Origin: Acidobacteria bacterium UBA7540
GTDB taxonomy: Bacteria > Acidobacteriota > Terriglobia > UBA7540
Direction: 5' to 3'
DNA length: 12,407 bases
Assembly: GCA_002478145.1 (NCBI GenBank)
Contig: DLMI01000068.1
Coordinates: 21,471 to 33,877 of the forward strand
Part shown: one piece after another, positions 6,602 to 12,407 of the stretch
Layout of the letters: every line of letters starts with the position of its first letter
Position numbering within the stretch: the first letter of the stretch is position 1
The notes under the pieces: model-generated
Databases searched by the model: none
Told to the model about the DNA's origin: nothing
Seen by the model: only the letters and a program-made list of their open reading frames with translations
Translations under genes and position numbers: made by a program

Positions 6602-6627
6602 AAGGGCGACCCCGAGAGGTCGCCCTT
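6602..6627 (-). terminator. Rho-independent terminator of the ATC-hydrolase-like gene
   Basis: AAGGGCGACC (6602-6611) and GGTCGCCCTT (6618-6627) form a 10-bp perfect stem with a 6-base loop. On the minus strand it begins about 35 bases after the stop at 6662 and is followed by TTTGCGTTT, a modest T-rich tail. It matches a terminator for the gene at 6662-7162. Confidence 0.75.
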
Positions 6628-6661
6628 GAACCTACAAAGACGTTATCGTTACTTTTTGCCT

Positions 6662-7162
6662 CTACTTCTTCCGCTCTACTACCCACTCGCAATGCGAGTC
6701 GCCACGGACCATATTCTTGGTAAGTCTGAAAGTAAAATTGGGGTTTAAACTTTCGACAGCTCCATCACCCCATCTTTGATGCCCTACGCCGCAAGTATCC
6801 ATGTCAAGGCCCTGCTCCTTCCACCTCTTGTGCCAAGGACACTCAGTAGTCTTGCCCACACATCTGTCTTTGGTAGCTTCAACAATTTCGAACTTAAACT
6901 CCGGCCCCATAGACGCTTGCGCAAGGAGATGGGTGATCCCTTCGACATCGCCGGCATTCTCAGTGGCTAGTCCGAGGGTATCAGCAAATTGCTTCGCTCC
7001 CTTTCCTGCTTCATACCAGAGGGACCCATTGAACTCCTCAAATTTCTTCTGTCCTACAGCCTGCTTTAAGGCATTAGAAATTGCAATGTATGCACCAGTC
7101 AATCCTTTCGTTGCAATCTCCCACCTCGTTTTCTCAGGAATCGCTTCAATCGTGTTAGCCAT
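6662..7162 (-). CDS. L-2-amino-thiazoline-4-carboxylate hydrolase-like protein
   Basis: The 166-residue protein starts at ATG 7160-7162 after a GGGGAGGG ribosome site. The C-terminal half has the Cys/His layout of the ATC hydrolase-like family: ECPWHKRWKEQGLDMDTCG (Cys108, His111, Cys124), GDGAVESLNPNFTFRLTKNM and RGDSHCEW (Cys158), with an additional Cys101. The N-terminal half is helical (AYIAISNALKQAV, FADTLGLA). Family members include a cysteine-biosynthesis hydrolase of pseudomonads, but many relatives have unknown roles and look like ligand- or metal-binding proteins, so the substrate should not be assumed. The unit is complete: extended -10 promoter at 7223-7231, good ribosome site, hairpin terminator at 6602-6627. 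It seems intact and independently transcribed within decayed surroundings. Confidence 0.72.
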   Translation of the reverse strand: MANTIEAIPEKTRWEIATKGLTGAYIAISNALKQAVGQKKFEEFNGSLWYEAGKGAKQFADTLGLATENAGDVEGITHLLAQASMGPEFKFEIVEATKDRCVGKTTECPWHKRWKEQGLDMDTCGVGHQRWGDGAVESLNPNFTFRLTKNMVRGDSHCEWVVERKK

Positions 7163-7222
7163 CGAGACCCTCCCCTTTCGTGGACATTTCCTTGTGTTGT
7201 GCCCTTACTTTTCAGAGGGAAG

Positions 7223-7231
7223 AGTATATCA
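7223..7231 (-). promoter_or_regulatory. Extended -10 promoter for the ATC-hydrolase-like gene
   Basis: On the minus strand TGATATACT combines an extended -10 TG dinucleotide with TATACT (five of six matches to TATAAT). It lies about 60 bases upstream of the ATG at 7162. No good -35 box is seen at the expected spacing, which extended -10 promoters tolerate. Confidence 0.5.
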
Positions 7232-7438
7232 CCTATCCAGATGTTGCGGCTAAATCCAGAAAGCAGAGGAGTTATATGGAACGTCTACTACACCCGCCAC
7301 TTCCATGGCGATGTATAGGGCGAATTGATTTAAAGGGGCTTGTGTGAGGCTATTGTCATCCTTCGTTGTCGGCCCGCAAGGCCGCCGCGCCACTAACGTT
7401 ACCCGACTCAGTCGCAGTGCTCTACGTCTCACCGACGG

Positions 7439-7729
7439 CTAGCCCATTAATTTGCCCAGCGCCCGAACCTGCCCGAGAATCTTCTGAACCAATGAAGCGC
7501 CGGCCTTGTCCTTGGCGAACGATAAGAACATTGTCGCCAATGACCCGACCCCGTGGATCGTGGCGATATTCGGATGATACAGCGAGGCCAGCACCTCGGC
7601 CTCACGCTGGAATCGGGCCATGCGTTCCGGATCGTGCGCGAACACCTCGGGCAGAACTCTAATACACCCAGCACCGATGGCCGCGAGGATCTCGTAAGTG
7701 CCGAGTTTGTCGCCGACGTGGAGCGACAT
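7439..7729 (-). pseudogene. Serine/threonine protein kinase (Pkn type), truncated with internal deletion
   Basis: The start is that of a bacterial Pkn/PknB-like kinase: MSLHVGDKLGTYEILAAIGAG (1-21) reaches the glycine-rich loop, then at about 7664 jumps to VLPEVFAHDPERMARFQREA (25-44) and EVLASLYHPNIATIHGV. The ~20-25 residues between, which complete the GxGxxG loop and carry the VAIK catalytic lysine, are missing. After IHGV the kinase similarity stops; the remaining ~35 residues (SLATMFLSFAKDKAGASLVQ and onward to a stop at 7439) are unrelated or from another gene. HRD and DFG motifs are absent, so it cannot be an active kinase. No ribosome site is evident before ATG 7729. Kinases of this kind are especially numerous in Acidobacteriota. 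Confidence 0.75.
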
Positions 7730-8228
7730 AAGGTTCTAGGCAATTCTATCGCAGAGTTCCGCTATCCGCTCATTTCGCAGGTACTTGGAAGCGCTTCCGT
7801 AAATAGGTCCTGTATCACGGCGTACTCGGAAGTAATCCACTTGGCTGCAAACGCCCATTCAGGAAACGGACCCACTCCCTAAGATTGAGTTGATCGGGAC
7901 GGATACTCGAAGTGATGCTGACAGGACAGCACGTCAAGAGACACTTCTCCCAGGCAGGGATGGATTTATGGGGAGGATTCCGTACGATTGCGGGCCATGA
8001 TGCGTAAGCAGTCAGCAGGTTACGTAGTGCTTGTCATCAATGCCGGTCTTCGTCAAGTGCGGTGGTGCGGCCACAGTCTCTTGCAGTCCGCGCTTGCTAC
8101 GAGAGGGAGCCAGGACGCAAGATATCCTAACCCGGGGTTGCAGAGTGTGAAGGACGCACAGTTTGACTTTGATTATTCCAGACTTGGCCCTTGGGAGCGG
8201 CACACCACCCGGTCTGTGATGAGACTCG
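7730..8228. other. Stretch without a supported gene
   Basis: About 500 bases with open frames on both strands but no recognisable domain, no convincing ribosome site and no strong repeat. It is probably degraded element sequence between the kinase fragment and the small membrane protein. Confidence 0.45.
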
Positions 8229-8360
8229 TCACTTAGGAGCGAGGCCGAGCCACAGTTCGACTCTGGCGAGTGCGGTGTAAATCGCAACCAAACCGGCACC
8301 ATAAAGCGCGGCGAGCAAGGCCAACCGAACGAATAGAGTTGGGGGCTCTTTCTCATTCAT
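8229..8360 (-). CDS. Small single-pass membrane protein (43 aa), unknown
   Basis: ATG 8358-8360 opens a 43-residue frame: a charged N-terminus MNEKEPPTLFVR, one hydrophobic helix LALLAALYGAGLVAIYTALA and a short tail VELWLGLAPK. The layout is typical of small inner-membrane proteins. The frame is open upstream to 8477 with other possible starts, and the ribosome site at the chosen ATG is weak, so the true start is uncertain. It may also be the C-terminal helix of a broken larger protein. The family is not recognised. Confidence 0.4.
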   Translation of the reverse strand: MNEKEPPTLFVRLALLAALYGAGLVAIYTALARVELWLGLAPK

Positions 8361-8493
8361 GGGTTCAAAATGTCCCAAGTCTCCCTTCCAGGCAATGGTA
8401 CGGGGGTACCAGATCAGCCCTTGGCATCCTTCGGCCATAAGCAGAGGCGGCTTTCTCTGCTGGAGTATTCCAATCACGTGTAGGTCGATTCAA

Positions 8494-8727
8494 TCATATC
8501 GCGAGTACTTCGACTTGATGCTCTTTTGGTTGCGCTTTATGTTCGTCACTTCCACAATTCCTGGTATGACCATGCCTAACATTCCATCCGTGGGCGACGA
8601 ACTCTCTACCACAGGGGCATCTGCATAGCCACCAATCTTTACCCTTTGCCGGCTCGGCTCTCAGCACGGTTATTCCGGTGGTTTTGATTGTTCTTCCTAT
8701 CATCAAGGCATCACGTGGATCGTTCAT
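8494..8727 (-). CDS. Small zinc-ribbon-like protein of mobile elements
   Basis: ATG 8725-8727 with GGGAG eight bases upstream encodes 77 residues. An N-terminal segment, LMIGRTIKTTGITVLRAEPA, resembles the G-x-x-F/I-x-x-L-x-V-L-R strands that precede a zinc-binding site in small phage and mobile-element proteins. Then comes WWLCRCPCGREFVAHGWNVR with Cys35, Cys37 and Cys39, followed by HGHTRNCG with Cys58. The pattern (C-x-C-x-C ... GHT-x-x-CG) is known from phage/ICE-associated proteins and from domains next to HNH or AP2 modules; the molecular role is not established. It seems intact, but the tail after CG is short and charged. A perfect inverted repeat lies 67-90 bases upstream. Confidence 0.55.
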   Translation of the reverse strand: MNDPRDALMIGRTIKTTGITVLRAEPAKGKDWWLCRCPCGREFVAHGWNVRHGHTRNCGSDEHKAQPKEHQVEVLAI

Positions 8728-8793
8728 GTTCTTGTCTCCCGGCCATCGCTGGAGCGCTTCCCTGCTTGATTCTATCGTTCCTGCCCGCACACG

Positions 8794-8817
8794 TCTTGCC
8801 AAGTGACAGTGGCAAGA
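8794..8817. promoter_or_regulatory. Perfect 8+8 bp inverted repeat upstream of the zinc-ribbon gene
   Basis: TCTTGCCA (8794-8801) and TGGCAAGA (8810-8817) are perfect complements with an 8-base loop. There is no T-tract on either side that would make it a good terminator. Its position upstream of the minus-strand start at 8727 allows an operator role, which is unproven. Confidence 0.4.
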
Positions 8818-10107
8818 ACGCCATCCAATGCCCAAAAGCAGCCCTTAGAACCTGCCGAGGAACGTCTGCCCTCGTCGGGTCTATTGTTGTCTTTGTTGAG
8901 TAGCCAGCTCAACATACCCCCCATTAGCCCTGTTCAGGACCAGCTAGTCCTTAATCCATTCATCAACAACTCGCAACCCATGCTAACACGCTCTGCTTGC
9001 TAGCCCCTTGCCCAGGCACCCTGTCTCTCTTGCTACTTGTCACGAGCGGGGGTATTAGCCATGATAGCCGAAGCCTACGCACGTCACTTCGCTGTCGCAG
9101 CCGTTCTTCTGACTGCCGGGCGGTACGGTCGAGTCACCAACGCCGAATGAATTGGTCGTCGTTGATTGCATGTGATACGTTGCCACATTGTTGGGAGCTT
9201 GTGAGCCAGAGGCAATGAGCTCCCAGTTCCGGCAATGCACACGACTTCATTGCCCGTCCTTGCTTGCAATCCAGTTCCGGGAAGGTTCAAATGCAGTCAA
9301 TTGTCGATGTGACGAGTCGGCATACATCTTAGCTTCCCGATCCCCCCTGTTTCTCTGCCCCCCGTAGAGGGGAGGCCGGCAGCTACCGACTACCGGCCCT
9401 GAAACAAGGGAAAACTGAACTTCTGTCTTACCCTCCTGGTTAGTATAGGGTTCCGGGGAGTCTCGTTCCAGGTTAAGAGGAAAATATATTCGCCTGGATT
9501 GATGGGTTGCGATTCGCTGAGGGACCCAGTGCCAGGAGGGCTCGACCAAGCCAAGATTCGGAGTGCGGGACTGGACTCTTCCGTGTCGCTCCACCGAACG
9601 CAGGGACGGGGGGCACATTTCGAGTACGCTGACGGGCAAGCGGCTGCGCCCTGCACCTGACCATCTAAAGGGCGGCCACTTCCATGTTGACGATGCAGGA
9701 ATTGAGGGACTTCGGTCTGCGCGACGGCGTATCTATCCGGCATCGCCAACACGTACCAGATTGCCGAGGGTTCGTGCCCTCCACTCGAAAGATTGATCGG
9801 GCCTCTGACCTGAGATACCCTTAATGATGAACGCCATAGATTTCCCGGGGCCGGATGCCATGACTAACCCCACCACGCGCCGGCCGAAATTCGTAGTCCG
9901 GTCGACGGGCTTTGAGGCAATCGAGGGCTTTCTATGCCGACCGGTATAAAACGCCATGATAAAACATGCCAGGGGCGACACAGGGTTCTTAAAGAAAGAG
10001 TTATGGCATCCACGATTGCACCGTCTATGGCGTATTATGCAGACGGGAACACGCGACTCCGCATCTTATCCGGATCAGTCTAATTATTGTTAGGAGGCTG
10101 AAAGATC
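8818..10107. other. About 1.3 kb without a supported gene
   Basis: I found no recognisable protein, RNA gene, IS or clear repeat here. Several frames of 60-130 codons exist on the minus strand (for example 9247-9639, 9390-9752, 9733-9981) but they overlap each other, lack ribosome sites and show no family motif. A 46-codon minus-strand frame from about 8917 to 8777 follows a run of Gs and is the least unlikely short gene. Near the right end an AGGAGG (10092-10097) serves the next gene. The stretch is most simply eroded element sequence. Confidence 0.45.
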
Positions 10108-11022
10108 GTGGATGTCGTCACTGGCGCCTTCGGGTACATCGGGAAGTATATTTCGAAAGCCCTTCTCGAAAGAGGCAGAACTGTTTGCACGATCACAACG
10201 CATCCGACCAAACCCAATCCATTCGGCCCGGCCGTCAAGGCGTTCTCTTACAGCTTCGATGATGCAGAAGCATTGACTCGAACGCTCAACGCAGCGGATA
10301 CCCTATACAACACCTACTGGATTCGCTTCCCGTTCGACGGTCAGACCTATGAATACGCTCTGGAGAACACTAAGACGCTATTTCGGTGCGCCAAGGAGGC
10401 GGGTGTTAAGAGAATCGTTCACATTGGTGTTACCCGAGCTTCCCTCGATTCCGACTTGCCTTATTACCGCGGCAAAGCGATCCAGGAATCGATGCTCAGG
10501 GAATCCGGCGTTCCTTTTTCCATTGTCCGGCCGACACTCGTTTTCGGAAAGGAGGACATTCTCGTTAACAACATCGCGTGGCTGATTCGAACAAGCCCCG
10601 TGTTTCCGATCTTTGGATCGGGACGTTATAGGGTGCAGCCGGTCTTCGTTGAAGATTTGGCAGAAATTACCATCCGCCAATCTACGAGCACGGCGGGGGC
10701 TACGGTGGATGCGATCGGACCGGAGACATTTACGTTTCACGAGCTCGTGGCATTAATCGCCGAGAAGATTGGGAAGAACCCGATATTCGTGAAAGTTCCC
10801 GCATCTCTTGGTATCTCATGTGGTCATATTCTCGGCATATTTTTGCGGGACGTTTTGCTCACCCGGAACGAACTAAAAGGGCTGATGGACGAGATGCTAA
10901 CATCCGAGCAAGCGCCAAATGGCACAACAAGATTTTCCGATTGGTTAGAGAGGAACAAATCGACGGTTGGAGGCTTTTATTCATCGGAGGTGGCGCGGCA
11001 CTTCCGGTGGTCAGCCTCCTAA
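10108..11022 (+). CDS. NAD(P)-dependent epimerase/NmrA-like SDR protein
   Basis: The 304-residue protein starts at GTG 10108; a TGA in the same frame at 10099-10101 excludes an earlier start, and AGGAGG (10092-10097) lies ten bases upstream. An N-terminal Rossmann fold is clear: VVTGAFGYIG with glycines 6, 9 and 12. The extended/atypical SDR pattern continues with AKEAGVKRIVHIGVTR, Tyr119-x-x-x-Lys123 in YYRGK, and SGVPFSIVRPTLVFG. The C-terminal half (PVFVEDLAEI, ETFTFHELVALIAEKIG) is typical of NDUFA9/NmrA-related sugar-epimerase-like proteins. It binds NAD(P); the reaction is unknown, and a quinone or redox-sensing role is as possible as an epimerase one. It appears intact, transcribed opposite to the element remnants, and has no evident operon partner or terminator. 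Confidence 0.85.
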   Translation: MDVVTGAFGYIGKYISKALLERGRTVCTITTHPTKPNPFGPAVKAFSYSFDDAEALTRTLNAADTLYNTYWIRFPFDGQTYEYALENTKTLFRCAKEAGVKRIVHIGVTRASLDSDLPYYRGKAIQESMLRESGVPFSIVRPTLVFGKEDILVNNIAWLIRTSPVFPIFGSGRYRVQPVFVEDLAEITIRQSTSTAGATVDAIGPETFTFHELVALIAEKIGKNPIFVKVPASLGISCGHILGIFLRDVLLTRNELKGLMDEMLTSEQAPNGTTRFSDWLERNKSTVGGFYSSEVARHFRWSAS

Positions 11023-11071
11023 CCAATCGTTGCATGCGATGCCGCCAAGACCGCATGGATAGTAGCGATAG

Positions 11072-11337
11072 GCGAAGACGATCGCGCACCAACTGGCCAC
11101 GGCACTTCGTGCTCTTGATTGGCCGAACCTCATTGCCGACGCCCTTCTTGGGTCTGTGCTGGGGTTCGTCGTGTGGATCCTCACGAGCGCATATGAGTCG
11201 TGGATTGGGTCAAGAGATCCTCATTGCCCAATCGGTGGAGTTTGGTTTTCTGCGGAATTCGACCCGAAAGGCGAGGCTGCCCGCATTGAACGAAACGCGC
11301 GAGCCGCTCAATTGTGGGAACTGCCGGGGGAAGCCCA
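11072..11337 (+). pseudogene. Fragment of an unrecognised membrane-anchored protein
   Basis: This frame, open from a TAG at 11069, reads like protein: an N-terminal helix AKTIAHQLATALRALDWPNL, a membrane segment ALLGSVLGFVVWILTSAYES and a following domain start CPIGGVWFSAEFDPKGEA then ARIERNARAA. No ATG is available (GTG 11156 lies inside the membrane helix), and beyond about 11337 the frame only runs antisense to the SSB remnant. It is probably broken at both ends. An ATG in another frame at 11055 could be the original start before a frameshift. The family is not recognised. Confidence 0.38.
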
Positions 11338-11703
11338 TCAGAATGGGATGTCTGATTCGGCGCTCTCGTCGGCCACCTCGTTAAAGGGGTTGTCGCCCTC
11401 ATCGACCGGCTCCGCAGTCTTCGAGGATTCAGCCGCCTTTGTGCCGTTGCCGTTCTTGGGCGGACCCAGGAACCTGAGCGTGGTGACGACTGCTTCCGTC
11501 ACGTCGTGCTTCAGGCCCTCGCGATCCTCGTAACTCCGTAACTGGAGTCTCCCTTCAACGTACAGGAATTTCGCCTTGCCCACGATTTCACCTGTAATTT
11601 CCGCCCATCGCCGCCAGGCGACACAGCGGATCCACAGCGTGTTGGTCTTCTTCTCTCCGCCGCCGTTCTTGTAGGTTTGCCTCCTGCTCCGAGTAGTACG
11701 AGT
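11338..11703 (-). pseudogene. ssb: Single-stranded DNA-binding protein (SSB), N-terminus lost
   Basis: The C-terminal two thirds of a bacterial SSB are preserved: TYKNGGGEKKTNTLWIRCVA, WRRWAEITGEIVGKAKFLYV, EGRLQLRSYEDREGLKHDVT then TLRFLG, the second half of the OB fold. A Glu/Ser/Lys-rich linker and the acidic tip ESDIPF follow, the conserved SSB tail that binds partner replication proteins. The first ~30-40 residues of the OB fold are missing: at about 11695 the sequence passes into the DUF1257 N-terminus in a different frame, and the SSB frame itself is closed by a TGA at 11704-11706. A GTG at 11583 is only an internal codon. Replication SSBs are common in plasmid/ICE replication modules beside primases, as here. 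Confidence 0.8.
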
Positions 11704-11815
11704 TCAATTGCACTCCCTCCGGGTGGACCTCAACCTCGTAGCCCATCTCCTTCAGAGCCTCCACAAGGTACTTCTCCTCGCGCAAGACCGTCTGAGTCTC
11801 ACCATATTTCGACAT
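11692..11815 (-). pseudogene. DUF1257 (Ycf35-like) protein, N-terminal fragment
   Basis: ATG 11813-11815 is preceded by AAGGAGG (11822-11828). The residues MSKYGETQTVLREEKYLVEA then LKEMGYEVEVHPEGVQL match the start of DUF1257 proteins (M-S-x-Y ... LVEALKEMG-(F/Y)-E-V-E-V-H-PEG). After about residue 40 the similarity ends and the frame runs through SSB sequence out of frame to a stop at 11588. A deletion has therefore removed the DUF1257 C-terminus and the SSB N-terminus together with anything between them. The start overlaps the end of the primase gene, suggesting former coupling. DUF1257 function is unknown; the family is often near AAA+ ATPases. Confidence 0.72.
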
Positions 11816-12407
11816 TCGATGCCTCCTTCTTCTGCCCATGTAAGGCATGTTGGACTGGTCGCGGGCAGCCCACCGCTGCCCGAATCAGGTCTCTCGTGCA
11901 GCCGGCCCAGCAGATGTACTTGCGAGGCTCCTCGATCGAGATTGAGAGGTTATCCCCGCTGCGGTCGTGCCCCTCTTCAGCGCAGGAGGGGCAGCGGGTC
12001 ACATTGTTGTGCCCAACAGTGCGGAGCTTGGTGTTGATGTGATCGAGGATCCGGAATTCTGGCCCAGCCGCATGCCTCCTCATCTCCGGTTCAGCCTTCG
12101 GCTCTGGTGGAGCGAGCTGAGGTGGGATGGCCTTCCCAGCAATCAATCTGGCAAGTTGGTCACCTGTCATCTTGGGAAGCGAATTCAGGTAGCACATTTG
12201 CTTCTCAAGATCTTCATCGGCATCGTCAAACCAGAAGCGCTGAGCTGCGCCCCGGTGAATGCCCAGCGGTCCACGCATGGCATTGCCGTACCTGCCGGGC
12301 TTCAACGCATCGTGCTTGGGGAAGACCTCGATTCCTTCCCGCCCCCTGCCTCCCTTGACCGGGATACCCAACCGCAGGGCAAGACCGCAAACGTAGATCC
12401 GGCAGTC
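11799..12407 (-). CDS. AEP/TOTE-type primase with C-terminal zinc ribbon (5' end off window)
   Basis: The reading frame enters from the right edge and gives 202 residues. The first part (YVCGLALRLGIPVKGGRGRE, IEVFPKHDALKPGRYGNAMR, GPLGIHRGAAQRFWF) matches the C-terminal half of archaeo-eukaryotic primase domains of the TOTE/plasmid type, where a VEVFPKQ-x-x-L-x-P-G-(Q/R)-YGN-x-x-(R/K) pattern is conserved. The catalytic DxD or DxH residues would lie off the window. After a linker (PPQLAPPEPKAEPE) comes a zinc site: Cys139 and Cys142 in RCPSC, Cys166 and Cys170 in CWAGC, close to the CHC2 finger of DnaG. The combination suggests an RNA or DNA primer-making enzyme for element replication. The stop at 11799 overlaps the DUF1257 start. 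The 3' end appears intact, so this may be the least damaged backbone gene. Confidence 0.68.
   Translation of the reverse strand, partial: DCRIYVCGLALRLGIPVKGGRGREGIEVFPKHDALKPGRYGNAMRGPLGIHRGAAQRFWFDDADEDLEKQMCYLNSLPKMTGDQLARLIAGKAIPPQLAPPEPKAEPEMRRHAAGPEFRILDHINTKLRTVGHNNVTRCPSCAEEGHDRSGDNLSISIEEPRKYICWAGCTRDLIRAAVGCPRPVQHALHGQKKEASNVEIW

Noticed and set aside
8777..8917. 46-codon minus-strand frame beginning MLSWLLNKDNNRP after a run of Gs
   Set aside because: The ribosome site is only G-rich, the product has no known relative, and it overlaps the inverted repeat at 8794-8817; too weak to list as a gene.
9247..9752. Overlapping minus-strand frames of 120-130 codons
   Set aside because: They overlap each other in different frames, lack ribosome sites and show no recognisable domain.
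9733..9981. Minus-strand frame with a GPGKS P-loop-like string
   Set aside because: The string lacks a full Walker A context (no GxxxxGK[ST] with flanking strand and helix) and there is no start signal or Walker B.
10818..11384. Plus-strand 188-codon frame overlapping the SDR gene
   Set aside because: Largely out of frame within the SDR coding sequence and very Arg-rich, typical of a shadow frame.
1..12407. CRISPR array, tRNA or rRNA gene
   Set aside because: No regularly spaced direct repeats were seen, and no cloverleaf or rRNA-like segment could be recognised by eye on either strand.

Overview
The window looks like a chromosomal accessory region of a soil-type bacterium, most plausibly an Acidobacteriota member. 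This is inferred from four things: a Tat-exported aldo/keto reductase with a C-terminal FN3-like domain, a His-rich secreted small protein of a style familiar from that phylum, a fragment of a Pkn-type serine/threonine kinase, and a YtrA-type GntR/ABC operon. No rRNA, tRNA or core housekeeping gene is present, so the taxonomy is tentative.

Left edge (1-1384, minus strand): an apparently intact two-gene unit, a YtrA-like GntR repressor followed by an ABC transporter ATPase. A promoter with a perfect TTGACA -35 box lies upstream, and a perfect 8+8 bp inverted repeat covers its -10. The operon probably continues off the left edge into a permease.

From about 1767 to the right edge, the minus strand carries remnants of what looks like one mobile-element (integrated plasmid/ICE) backbone. 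In transcription order from the right these are: an AEP-type primase with a zinc ribbon (runs off the edge), the N-terminus of a DUF1257 protein joined to the C-terminus of an SSB, a small Zn-ribbon protein, a small membrane protein, a broken Ser/Thr kinase, an IS3-family orfA fragment, the N-terminus of PRTRC system protein E, a DUF6094-type methyltransferase with its catalytic middle missing, an unrecognised fragment, and a SNF2-type helicase with its ATPase core missing. Several are joined N-terminus to C-terminus with the middle deleted, so the backbone appears dead.

Scattered among the wreckage are units that look intact: the His-rich secreted protein (2624-2938), the Tat aldo/keto reductase (4352-5863), an ATC-hydrolase-like protein with its own extended -10 promoter and terminator (6662-7162), a small Zn-ribbon protein (8494-8727) and an NAD(P)-binding SDR/epimerase-like protein (10108-11022). 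About 1.4 kb (8728-10107) and several shorter stretches hold no gene I can support.

I did not find a convincing new functional system. The most informative feature is the repeated pattern of internal deletions in a replication/PRTRC-type module. Family assignments come from recognised motifs and memory of the families; no database search was possible.
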